Shown one piece after another: positions 17,153-25,306 of a stretch of 64,000 nt of DNA. Where the stretch lies: positions 5,332,001-5,396,000 of the forward strand of contig NZ_AUBJ02000001.1 of the NCBI RefSeq assembly GCF_000429185.2. Reading direction: 5' to 3'. Source of the stretch: Actinoalloteichus caeruleus DSM 43889. Its GTDB lineage: Bacteria; Actinomycetota; Actinomycetes; Mycobacteriales; Pseudonocardiaceae. The number at the start of each line of letters is the position of its first letter. Positions within the stretch are counted from its first letter, which is position 1. The notes under the pieces were generated by a model. That model saw only the letters and a list, made by a program, of their open reading frames with translations. It ran no database searches and had not been told where the DNA came from. The position numbers were made by a program, and so were the translations under genes.

Positions 17153-17931
17153 CGGGAGCCGCCCCTGACGCGGGGGCGTGGACGCAGGCCCGCCATCCCA
17201 CCGTCCACCTCCAGGGCCGTCCCGGTGGTGGAACCCGCGAGTGGGCTGGCCAGTGACGCGACGGCGAAGGCCACCTCGTCCGCCGACACGAGCCGGCCCA
17301 GTGGTTGCCGAGCCTCCAGGGCCGCCCGTTCCGCCACCGGGTCCTCGGCCGCGTCGAGCAGCCGAGCCACCCACGGGGTGTCGACGGTCCCCGGGTTCAC
17401 GCAGTTCACCCGGACCCCGTCCGCGAGGTGATCGACGGCCATCGCCCGCGTCAGCGCGAGGACGGCGCCCTTCGAGGCCGAGTACAGCGCGCGGTGCGGG
17501 AGCCCGGCCGTCGCCGCGATCGAGCAGGTGTTCACGATCGACGCGGCGGGGGAGTGGCGCAGGTGGGGGAGCGCCGCCCGGGAGACACGGGCGACCCCGG
17601 TCACGTTGACGTCGAACACCCGTGCCCACTCCGCGTCCGGGTTGTCCTCGACCGTGCCGGCCGCGCCGATCCCGGCGTTGTTCACGAGCACGTCCAGCCG
17701 GTCGTGGCGGGCCACGACCGAGGTCACCGCGGCCCGCACCGACTCGTCGTCGGTGACGTCGGCGTGCACGGTCGTCAGGGGTTCCGGTGCGCGGCCCGCC
17801 CTGTCGAGCGCGATCACGGTGGCGCCCCGGGCGGCGAGGAGCTGGCCCGTCGCCAGCCCGATGCCGGAGACCCCTCCGGTCACCACGGCCACCAGTCCGG
17901 TGAAGTCCTGCGGGAACGTCGACTGGGACAT
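17149..17931 (-). CDS. SDR-family dehydrogenase (deoxyhexonate pathway)
   Basis: Classical short-chain dehydrogenase/reductase, 260 residues. The NAD(P)-binding motif is TGGVSGIG (18-25), NNAG is at 84-87, and the catalytic residues are Ser137, Tyr150 and Lys154 (YSASK). ALDR after the second strand suggests NAD preference (an acidic residue at that position). In fucose oxidation loci such an enzyme serves as L-fucose dehydrogenase or as 2-keto-3-deoxy-L-fuconate dehydrogenase. Because an aldo-keto reductase already covers the first oxidation here, the later step is more likely. It sits between the mutarotase gene (1 nt apart) and the fusion gene (4-nt overlap). Confidence 0.9.
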   Translation of the reverse strand: MSQSTFPQDFTGLVAVVTGGVSGIGLATGQLLAARGATVIALDRAGRAPEPLTTVHADVTDDESVRAAVTSVVARHDRLDVLVNNAGIGAAGTVEDNPDAEWARVFDVNVTGVARVSRAALPHLRHSPAASIVNTCSIAATAGLPHRALYSASKGAVLALTRAMAVDHLADGVRVNCVNPGTVDTPWVARLLDAAEDPVAERAALEARQPLGRLVSADEVAFAVASLASPLAGSTTGTALEVDGGMAGLRPRPRVRGGSR

Positions 17932-17932
17932 C

Positions 17933-18259
17933 TCACTCCTCCATCAGGAAAACCTGTTCGGCCGGCGCCCACCACTCGCCGGGTCCCGCGCTCGCCAGCG
18001 GACGCTGGCAGGGGTCGGTCAGCCGCCACCACCGCTGGGTGACCGGGTCCTCGGCCATCGACGCCAGATCGGCCGCCAGGTCCGTCCCGTGGTACTCGAA
18101 ATAGGAGAACAGCAGGTCGTCCCGCAGGTGGATCGAGTAGTTGCGGATGTTGGCGTGCCGGATCCGATCGAGTACGGCGGGCCAGACCTCCTCGTGCAGG
18201 CGGCGGTACTCGGCGAGCATCTCGGGGCGAACCCGGATGACCTGGGCGACTCGTCGCAT
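17933..18259 (-). CDS. rhaM: L-rhamnose/L-fucose mutarotase (RhaM family)
   Basis: Small dimeric alpha/beta protein of 108 residues in the RhaM family (DUF718), which interconverts alpha and beta anomers of 6-deoxyhexoses. The active-site Tyr18 and His22 of E. coli RhaM are conserved at the same positions here (AEYRRLHEEVWP), as is the downstream QRWW pair. The ATG at 18259 has GGAGG 5 nt upstream. It is the first gene of a three-gene minus-strand operon with an SDR and the dehydrogenase-lactonase fusion, which suggests it prepares the beta-anomer for oxidation. Fucose or rhamnose as substrate cannot be separated from sequence alone. Confidence 0.9.
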   Translation of the reverse strand: MRRVAQVIRVRPEMLAEYRRLHEEVWPAVLDRIRHANIRNYSIHLRDDLLFSYFEYHGTDLAADLASMAEDPVTQRWWRLTDPCQRPLASAGPGEWWAPAEQVFLMEE

Positions 18260-19318
18260 CCGCACCTCCGGTGGCCCGCCCGACGTCACGGGCGGGCTGC
18301 TCGATCGTGATGGCGAGGCGGCCCCCGGCCCTCGGAGCCCGATCGAACCCGGGACAGCGGGGACCAGCGACCGTCGTGGTTCGACGCTACAAGCCGTGTC
18401 GAGAGACATCCGGTGTCTGTCCGGCCTTGGCCAGGACCGGACACCCGCCGATCAGGGGCCGGACCCGTGGTGGACCCGGGATCAGGTGTTCCAGCTCGCC
18501 AGTGGAAGGGGGCAAAGACATCTGATGAGTGGGTGGGGGTCCGGTGGCGGGGTAGGGCAGGGAGGTCCTGGGCGGGTGGGCAGGGACGCGGACGTGCCGG
18601 GGCGGAGGCCGCAGGGGACGGCAATGCTCATTCGAATGTGAGAGGAAAGTGAGGAAAGTGAGCGTGCCGGCATTCGCCCTTTTCGTCAGCGGTGCGCTGG
18701 TCACGTGACCGCCACGCCACCTGGGAACACCGCTCGTGACGAACTCCCCGATCACGGGACTCCGCGTCCTCATCGGGGCCGACCGCGTTCGGCGGGCCGC
18801 GCCCGGGATCCGGAACGAAAACAGCGGTGTGGTCGGTGGGAACCCGACCACACCAGCGGCCACTCCGGGTGGTTCCCCGGCGGGCTTCCCCCTATTCGGA
18901 TCCCGGTTTCCGCGGGCCCGGCGGCACGGCGCCGTTCTCCGATGGACCGTTCGGCGGAGCTCGACAATGTCGCCGGATGCGAATTGATCGCGCGCACGAC
19001 GAGGTCGCGTGCCCGGGCGCGTTCGCGGTCCGGGCACGCGACCAGTAGGGGTGGAGAACGACTCGGTGGCGGAAGCGAATCCGCGTTGGCCGCACCGGGA
19101 CGGTCACCGGTCCGCCGAAAAGAGGGCGGGTGGGGAAGTTGCCGGCATCAGCTCGGCGATGTCGGGTGCTGGCGCCTTTTCGCTGGTCGGGCTCGCGTGG
19201 CCGTGTCCAGGAGCCGCGCATTGCCCCCGGTCCGTCCGGGGGACTTCCGGCATTCCGGGCGGATCCGATCTCCGGTCCGGGCTGGCGAGTTCGGACGGGT
19301 GGTGCCGGCGTCGGATCG
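18260..19318. other. Gene-poor region upstream of the fucose-type operon
   Basis: This 1.06 kb has no credible gene on either strand; the long frames present have random composition. Features seen: the GACA-N5-TGTC palindrome at 18405-18417 with an adjacent stem-loop (18418-18443), the palindrome-like CTCATTCGAATGTGAG at 18627-18642, and a directly repeated GTGAGGAAA motif at about 18640-18660. Confidence 0.5.
18405..18443. promoter_or_regulatory. Inverted repeats upstream of the mutarotase operon
   Basis: An imperfect palindrome GACATCCGGTGTC (18405-18417) is followed directly by a stem-loop with arms TGTCCGG and CCGGACA (18418-18443). They lie about 150-180 nt upstream of the mutarotase ATG on the minus strand. 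Position and symmetry fit an operator for a local sugar-responsive regulator, but no regulator gene is adjacent. Confidence 0.35.
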
Positions 19319-19699
19319 TCAGGGCCGGCGGGGTTCGGGTATGCGCGGCCATTCCGGAAGCCACAACGCGCTGGGCGGGGACGTGATCCGGTAAGGCGAG
19401 TTCCGTTCCCCCGGATCGGGGAGGCACAGCAGCTCGATCGCCGTGTCCGCGAAAGTGCCCTCGTACTTCCACACCACCCTTCCCGCGGGCCGGTCACGGC
19501 CGTCTCCGCGTTCGTCCCGGAACCGGCAGGCCGTGGCGTCGTCCTCGCCCCGGATATGAATCCAGTCGATGTAGCCCGGCCAGCCAAAGGACGCCATCAG
19601 GGTGTGGGGCACCTCGGCATCTCCCGGCGCCGGCATGAACAGGAAGCCACGGTCCATCATTCGTTTCAGCAGGTCATCCACGGTGGGCATCCTTTCCAT
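19319..19699 (-). CDS. Hypothetical protein, 126 residues
   Basis: I do not recognise this protein. It starts MERMPTVDDLLKRMMDRGF and is a small soluble protein with an amphipathic N-terminal helix, a central Trp-rich segment (SFGWPGYIDWIHIRGED), and a C-terminal Pro/Trp-rich segment. Its amino-acid composition is protein-like, with third-position G/C bias, unlike the surrounding DNA. Starts are possible at 19699 (GGAAGG 3 nt upstream) or 19690 (GGAAAGG directly upstream). It stands alone in a 3.2-kb gene-poor region. There are no membrane segments or signal peptide. No function is proposed. Confidence 0.65.
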   Translation of the reverse strand: MERMPTVDDLLKRMMDRGFLFMPAPGDAEVPHTLMASFGWPGYIDWIHIRGEDDATACRFRDERGDGRDRPAGRVVWKYEGTFADTAIELLCLPDPGERNSPYRITSPPSALWLPEWPRIPEPRRP

Positions 19700-21457
19700 C
19701 CGCCTTCCCGCGTGGCGCGACCCGACGGCTGTCCCGATCTGTGCACCAATCCGCCGCAGGGCTGCTGACCAGCGGGTTCGGTGCTCTCGGATGGTTGTTG
19801 ACCGTCGTGTTCGGCCGTTGTCCAGTGCCTGAAGACGGCAGCACGGAACCAATTCGGGAGGAAGTCCGCCCCCGAAAACGATCTTTTCCTTTTCGTCGTG
19901 GTTGGCGAACTCGGCCTGTTCGAACCGGTCGCCGTGCTGTCATCCGATGTTGCTTCGGTACGCGCCCACCCGCCCCGCGAACCCTCCCCGGCGGCGGCTC
20001 GCGGCGGTGCCTTTGTGACCGAAGCCGGGGTGTGGAACGTGTCGGACAGTGCGCTGATAACGCATCGTGAGCGCGTGATAGCGAGAATAGCACGGAAGTT
20101 CTTATTCGCACACAACACGTAAGAGGTCGGGTGTCAGCTAGTCCGAAGTCACTCGCCGGGGGCGGGCAAACCATGCCGTGAACAGTGCGATTAACCGGAA
20201 ACCCGTGGCCCGCTCGCGAGGTGCTCGACAGTGTTCCGTCCGCGCCGCAAACGCCACCGCCCGCCGTTCTCCCGATAAAAAGCGTCCGCCGGCACCCGCA
20301 GTGGGAGCCCCCGGCTCGTCGGCAATCCCGCGCTATCCGGGCCCGTGGTCGACCGGGCGGACCAGAACGGCGTGTGCCACCCGGTGGAATGGGGGTGCGG
20401 TGAAACGGGCGCCGTTTGGGATGGTGTGCGCTGCCGCCCAGAGCCCTGCCGACCGGGGGTCCCGTCCCGAGAATGGGTCGCCGCTCGGTGGGTCGAAAGG
20501 TGCGGACCGCGACGGCGACCGGTCCGACCCCCATCAGATCCAGAACCGTCCATCACGAAATGCGCTGGGCGAAGCGGACATCGTCACCTGGGCCGCGAAC
20601 CGGGCCGCCGCCTGCTCCCTTCGCTTTGCTGGCCGGCATCCCGGCACGGCCCGGCGAGTGCGGGAAAACCCACATCGACTCCGGGGCCTCCCCAGCCCTG
20701 GGCACGGAATTCGGCCGAGGATCAACCCGCCCGGGCTCCTCGGCCCCGACCGGGGCCGGTGGATTCGGTGACGCTCCTGGCCCGGGTGTGCTCGTTGTCC
20801 TCTCCCGGCTCGAGGAGAACACGCGATCGACGAGCTCACCCGGATCCGCATCGGCGTCAACGGGTGCGCGGGGAAAAGCGTGGTGGCGGAATAGGGGGCG
20901 GCCGAATGGGAGCGGCCAGCACCAGGTGGTTCCAGTCGGACGTCGTCGAACGAGGGGCCCCGTCCGACGAGAACGCTGTCGGAGGGGGCTGGTCCCCCGC
21001 AGGGTGGCGGGGCGGGCCACGGGGCGGGGTCGAGGGGAGGGGCGGGCCCCGGCGAGGGGCCCCGGACCTCCCGGCCCCCGGGCGGACCGTGCGGGAACAG
21101 GTCCTGTGGAGGAGCCGCGACAGGACCGGCGACCCGGGAGGTCAGCTCGCGGGCTGCTGGGGCGCCGGCGAGCCAGGATGTGCCGGCGGCGTGGCGCTCC
21201 CCGCGAGTGTGGATCTCGTGGTTCCGCCCCGAGGGCGTTCCCACCGGCACCGGGCTGGCCGTGTCGGCCGGCCTGGGACGAGCGGATGACCGTCGGCGGC
21301 GGAGGGGGCACCCGGGGAGCCGATCCGCCACGACCCCGGCACCCGGTTGAGCTCGCATCGGAGCGGCCACCGGTGCGCCGTCCCTGGCGCGGTCGGGGGC
21401 GAGGACCGGCAGCGTCCCCGACCGGACACGGCCACCGGGACCGCCGAGGCGCGGAGG
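19700..21457. other. Long gene-poor region (1.76 kb)
   Basis: No open frame here looks like a protein on either strand. Part of it (about 20040-20120 and 20260-20290) is clearly less GC-rich than the rest of the window, for example around GATAACGCATCGTGAGCG and the CCCGATAAAAAGCG stretch. It may hold decayed genes, an unannotated RNA, or promoter sequences for the small hypothetical gene on the minus strand. I see no tRNA-like fold. Confidence 0.5.
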
Positions 21458-22234
21458 TCACCCGCCGGTGGTCGTCGCCCCCTCGTCCTCGGTCAGCGCT
21501 CGGTGAGCGACGAGGGTCCCGCCGGCCAACGCGGCCGGCATGACCAGGAGTGCCGCGAAGGGCACCAGGAGCAGCAGGTAGGTGGGCAGCGCGAACCCCC
21601 ACGCGCGCATCCGGTTCCGCCGCAGGCAGCGGTGACGCTCCCCGAGGGTGCGGCCACGGCGACCGAAGGGGACGGCCGTCATCTCCAGCCCCAGCAGCCA
21701 GCCGTTGACCAGGACACCCAGCACGAGGGCCAGCACCGAACCGACGACGGGGATGAGGCCGATGAGGAACAGGGGTATCGCGACCAGGACCGCGATGAGC
21801 ACCAGTAGCGCTGTCTCGCCCAGTCCCACCGAGAAGGAGCGCCACCAGGACGCCTCCTCAGACTCGGGAACGCCTCCCAGGTCGTCCTCGACGCGCTCGG
21901 CGATCGCCTCGTAGAACGGTCCGCCGATCGCCAGCGCGATTCCGGTGAAGCTGAGCATCGACACGGTCAGCGCCAGGGCCACCACCGCCACGCCGGCGGC
22001 GACGCGCACCAACGCCCGAAGGGGAGCCGCCCAGTCGTCGGCGAACGGCGTGACCAGCGCGGCGAGGTCCCCGGAGTAGTACACCAGGGCGGCGATGGCG
22101 CCGAGCAGGAGCACCGAGGTCAGCAGGGCGGGCAACGCGCCGAGCAGCAGAAGGCGTGGTGTGCGCGTCACCAGCCCGAACCCGCGCCCCAGCATGCCCA
22201 CGCCGCTGAGGAAGTTCCGAACTCCGTTGATCAT
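21458..22234 (-). CDS. EI24/CysZ-like membrane protein
   Basis: Integral membrane protein of 258 residues in the EI24 domain family (PF07264), which includes the sulfate transporter-related CysZ. About five to six hydrophobic segments are visible, with the GRGFGLVTRTPRLLLLGALP entry and the central IGGPFYEAIAERVEDDLG segment typical of the family. The C-terminal part has LLGLEMTAVPFGRRG and a final long hydrophobic helix. The ATG at 22234 gives the family N-terminus; the ribosome-binding site is weak. It lies 79 nt downstream of the XRE regulator on the same strand. Sulfate transport is only a family-based guess. Confidence 0.87.
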   Translation of the reverse strand: MINGVRNFLSGVGMLGRGFGLVTRTPRLLLLGALPALLTSVLLLGAIAALVYYSGDLAALVTPFADDWAAPLRALVRVAAGVAVVALALTVSMLSFTGIALAIGGPFYEAIAERVEDDLGGVPESEEASWWRSFSVGLGETALLVLIAVLVAIPLFLIGLIPVVGSVLALVLGVLVNGWLLGLEMTAVPFGRRGRTLGERHRCLRRNRMRAWGFALPTYLLLLVPFAALLVMPAALAGGTLVAHRALTEDEGATTTGG

Positions 22235-22313
22235 CGGCGGAGCATAGGACAGCGGTCGCGGAGCGCCCGTGAGGTTTTCCCCGGACCGCTGCCGAGCGGT
22301 TCGAGCCCTGGTG

Positions 22314-23174
22314 TCAGTCCCTCGCGAGGTCGCGGGCACGGCGGTCCAGCAACGCCGCCGACTCCTGGTCGGACAGCGCCATCCCCCCGACGCGTTCGGC
22401 CGCCAGCCGGTAGGGGGCGGCGCGCCCCGCTCCGTCGAGGACGGTGGTCCCCGCGGCGAGGTCCAACCTGACCAGCGGGGGTACCCGCTCCGACTCCAGC
22501 AACTGGAAGTCCCCGACGGCGAGGAGGGCGGCCAGCCTCGCGGTCGGCACGACCTGGACGCGCACGTGGGGGAGCTTCACCAGCTCCAACAGGTGCCACA
22601 GCTGACCGGCCAACACGGCGGGGCCGGCCCGGCCCAGGTCGGGACCCGGACGCACCGCCGGCTCGCCGAGGAGGACCCGCAGGGTGGGGGGGCGTGGCCG
22701 GTGCAGGATCTCCTGGCGTTCGAGCCGGGCGGCGACCTCCGCCTCCACGACCGACGTCGGAGTGCCCCGTGCCGTCAGCCAGGCACGCGCGTACTCCGCC
22801 GTGCGCACCACCTCGGGTACCAGGAACGCCGAGGCCTCGACGATCGAGCTGGTGTCCGCATCGGACGGCTCCGTCCCGTCCGGTGGGTCCGGCGCGGCCC
22901 ACCGCCGGCGTTCCCGGCGCCGTTCCGCCAGTTCCAGGAGTTCCGCCGTCACGCTGACGAACTCCCCGGCCCCCACCCCGACCTCCGTCAGGTAGGCGGC
23001 CGCCTGCGCGGCGGTGGGCAGCGTGTCCCCGCGTTCCCACCCGCCGACGACGCCGACGGGGACACCCACCCTCGTCGCCACGGTGCGGGGGGACATCCCG
23101 GCGGCCAACCGGGCCTGCCGGAGGCGGGCGCCCACCGCCCGGGAGCGGAGTGACCGCCCGCTGCTGCTGGCCAT
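22314..23174 (-). CDS. XRE-family regulator with DUF5753 domain
   Basis: DNA-binding protein of 286 residues with a Cro/CI-type helix-turn-helix at about residues 14-65 (VGARLRQARLAAGMSPRTVA..., GWERGDTLPT), followed by a DUF5753 domain from about residue 105, including a RLERQEIL segment and QVVPTARLA. This architecture is very common in filamentous actinomycetes and is typically encoded next to a small DUF397 protein. No DUF397 gene is visible on either side here, so this is an orphan regulator. The ATG at 23174 is followed by a Ser/Arg-rich tail before the HTH. Target genes are unknown; the divergent ABM-fold gene starts 193 nt away. Confidence 0.9.
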   Translation of the reverse strand: MASSSGRSLRSRAVGARLRQARLAAGMSPRTVATRVGVPVGVVGGWERGDTLPTAAQAAAYLTEVGVGAGEFVSVTAELLELAERRRERRRWAAPDPPDGTEPSDADTSSIVEASAFLVPEVVRTAEYARAWLTARGTPTSVVEAEVAARLERQEILHRPRPPTLRVLLGEPAVRPGPDLGRAGPAVLAGQLWHLLELVKLPHVRVQVVPTARLAALLAVGDFQLLESERVPPLVRLDLAAGTTVLDGAGRAAPYRLAAERVGGMALSDQESAALLDRRARDLARD

Positions 23175-23367
23175 CCGGCAACGCTAGTCAGCTGCGTCCT
23201 GACACCGGAACGGTTCAGCCTCGGATTGACTCCTTCGGTGGATCCCCTCGGCGGGCGACCGGCGGCTCACGGCCGCCGACCGGCCCGGCGGAAAACGGTT
23301 CGATCGGCGGGCAACCCCCTCAGTACCGTGCGAGGACGACCGCCCGCACGTTCCCAGGAGCCCGCGA

Positions 23368-24012
23368 ATGCCCGCTTCCGCACTACCGAACGTGACCCGC
23401 CCCGACTCCTGGACGGTGGTGGTCAGGGAACGCGACGTGCGCGGCGAGGACACGACACGCGCCGCCGACGCCGTCGTCGCCGAGTGGGACGCCCACGACT
23501 GGCCAGCGGGGCTGCTCAGCAGGGCGTGCCTCCGCAGCGTCACCGGCAACACGCTGCTCGAGTACGAGCAGTGGGCCGACCCCCGGCCGGGGGGCACGGG
23601 GGCCGAGGACACGCGCCCCCCGGAACCCGCGAGAGCGGGAACCGCGTACCAGCTCTACCGCAGCAGCGTGACCGACCTCCGCGAGCCCACCGGCTGCGCC
23701 GTCACCGTCGTGGTCGACCTTGGCCAGGCCGATCCGGCCGCGGCGAGGAAGTGGGTCGACGAGATGTTCGACGGGGCCTCCGAGCACGAGACCGGGCATG
23801 ACGCGCCCCTGCCCGGACTGCTCGCCGCCCACTTCCACGTCAGCCTCGACGGGAGCCGCGTCCTCAACTACGCGGAGTGGACCTCTCCCGAAGCCCACCG
23901 CTCCGCCATCCCGGGCCCCGAGGCCGACGACCCCCTTGCCGCCGACGTGGGGCGGCCGGGGGTGCGGGTGATCCGGTTCCTCCCCCACGGCCTCCGGGAG
24001 TCCCGAGCCTGA
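23368..24012 (+). CDS. Tandem ABM-fold (dimeric alpha-beta barrel) protein
   Basis: Protein of 214 residues that appears to contain two ferredoxin-like alpha/beta repeats of the antibiotic biosynthesis monooxygenase (ABM) type. The first is at about 13-100 (WTVVVRERD... LLEYEQWADP), the second at about 105-205 (VTVVVDLGQAD... VLNYAEWTSPEAHRSA). The Y-x-E/Q-W at the end of each half is the family signature. Some members are cofactor-free oxygenases, others have unknown roles. The ATG at 23368 has CAGGAG upstream. It is transcribed divergently from the XRE regulator. No adjacent biosynthetic enzymes indicate a substrate. Confidence 0.8.
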   Translation: MPASALPNVTRPDSWTVVVRERDVRGEDTTRAADAVVAEWDAHDWPAGLLSRACLRSVTGNTLLEYEQWADPRPGGTGAEDTRPPEPARAGTAYQLYRSSVTDLREPTGCAVTVVVDLGQADPAAARKWVDEMFDGASEHETGHDAPLPGLLAAHFHVSLDGSRVLNYAEWTSPEAHRSAIPGPEADDPLAADVGRPGVRVIRFLPHGLRESRA

Positions 24013-24232
24013 CCCGGCGGGCGCCCATGTCCGCCGTGCCGGTGACGATGCTCCTCGTCCACCCGGCCGAGTGGCACTCGCAACCCCCGCCGGGGCCCCC
24101 GCGTCCACCGGGAGACCGGACACCCGGACCACGGCGAGTTCGCGTCCACGCCCAACCCCGGGAGGGGGACCCGCCGAGGCGCTCGGCGGGTGGACCGGAC
24201 CCCGGGTCGAGACGATTGAGGACACCACCGCG

Positions 24233-25162
24233 ATGCCACACGACCTGTCCCGCCGTTCCCTGCTCGCACTGGCCGCGCTCGTCCCCCTGGCGGGCTGCGC
24301 GTCGACCGGAGCCGGGCCGGAACCCGCGGGCGGGGCCGTGCCCTCCCCACCAGCCCCGCCGGCCCCCTCGCCCTCGCCGGAGGAGCGGGAGGCGGCCTTC
24401 GAACGCGTCGAACGGGAACACGACGTGCGGCTGGGGGTGTACGCCCTCGACACCGGGAGCGGCCGCGCGCTGGTCCACCGCCCCGACGAACGTTTCGCGT
24501 ACTGCTCCACGATCAAGGCAGTCGCGGCCGGGGCCGTCCTGCTGGTGAGTTCCGACGAGCGGATGGGCCAGGTGATCCCCTACCAGCAGGGGGACCTCGT
24601 CACCCACTCACCCGTCACCGAGGCGCATGTCGGGGCCGGGCTGGGCCTGGACGCGCTGTGCGAGGCAGCCGTGCGGTACAGCGACAACACCGCGGCCAAC
24701 CTGATGCTCACCGAACTCGGCGGACCGGCCGGTTTCCAACGGAGGCTGCGCGAACTCGGCGACGAGGTGACCCGCAGCGACCGGTACGAGACGGAGCTCA
24801 ACGACGCCGTCCCGGGCGACGACCGCGACACCAGCACGCCCAGGGCGCTGGCGACGACCCTGCGGACCCTGCTGCTGGGGGACGCGTTGACCGACGAACG
24901 GCGCGCGGTGTTGGAGGACTGGATGTCGGGCAACGCCACCGGTGACGAGCTGGTGCGCGCGGGCGTTCCCTCGGACTGGCGGGTCGTGGACAAGTCCGGC
25001 GGCGGCTTCTACGGGACCCGCAACGACATCGCGGTGGCCTTCCGGCCGGACGCCCCGCCGATCGTCCTCGCCGTGCTGACCAGCCGGACCGAGCGGGACG
25101 CGGGAGGGCGGGCCGAGGCCGTCGCGGCGGCGGCGGCCGTGGTGGCCGACACCCTCGGCTGA
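24233..25162 (+). CDS. Class A beta-lactamase, predicted Tat lipoprotein
   Basis: Serine beta-lactamase of 309 residues. The N-terminus has a twin-arginine motif (SRRSLLALA) and a lipobox ending LAGC (Cys22), followed by a Pro/Ser-rich linker to residue 50, so it is probably exported folded and anchored to the membrane. The active-site elements are complete: STIK (Ser92, Lys95), SDN (150-152), the omega-loop ExxLN with Glu186, and KSG near residue 246. Chromosomal class A enzymes of this kind are common in actinomycetes and hydrolyse penicillins. The ATG at 24233 is preceded by GAGG. There is no neighbouring BlaI/BlaR-type regulator. Confidence 0.93.
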   Translation: MPHDLSRRSLLALAALVPLAGCASTGAGPEPAGGAVPSPPAPPAPSPSPEEREAAFERVEREHDVRLGVYALDTGSGRALVHRPDERFAYCSTIKAVAAGAVLLVSSDERMGQVIPYQQGDLVTHSPVTEAHVGAGLGLDALCEAAVRYSDNTAANLMLTELGGPAGFQRRLRELGDEVTRSDRYETELNDAVPGDDRDTSTPRALATTLRTLLLGDALTDERRAVLEDWMSGNATGDELVRAGVPSDWRVVDKSGGGFYGTRNDIAVAFRPDAPPIVLAVLTSRTERDAGGRAEAVAAAAAVVADTLG

Positions 25163-25234
25163 CCCCACACGGCCCGAGGGGGTCGGAGCCTCACCGCCGC
25201 CGCCCGCCCCCTGTGAGGACCTTTTCCGCTCGGC

Positions 25235-25276
25235 GTAACGCGGCGACCCCGGCCGGTAACAGGCGCTGCCTAGCGT
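25235..25276 (+). promoter_or_regulatory. Putative promoter/regulatory region of the nitrate operon
   Basis: Two GTAAC pentamers at 25235-25239 and 25256-25260 (21 bp apart) precede a possible -10 hexamer TAGCGT at 25271-25276, about 30 nt before the narK start. GTnAC is the half-site of the actinobacterial nitrogen regulator GlnR, whose normal period is 22 bp with GAAAC-type sites between. The intervening sites are poorly conserved, so this is a weak candidate only. Confidence 0.3.
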
Positions 25277-25306
25277 GGCTCCCGCCAGCCGCGAGAGGAG
25301 ACCGCC

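Noticed and set aside
18658-18708. 16-codon plus-strand frame (MSVPAFALFVSGALVT) after a GAGGAAA repeat
   Set aside because: It has a ribosome-binding-like sequence but is too short to separate from chance, and nothing downstream would use it as a leader.
18705-19394. 229-codon plus-strand frame in the gene-poor region
   Set aside because: No ribosome-binding site, Arg/Gly/Ser/Pro-dominated composition, no recognisable motif, and it overlaps the better-supported minus-strand gene at 19319.
20345-21543. Overlapping long plus-strand frames of 314 and 375 codons
   Set aside because: Composition is that of random GC-rich DNA, with no motif, start signal or third-position bias.
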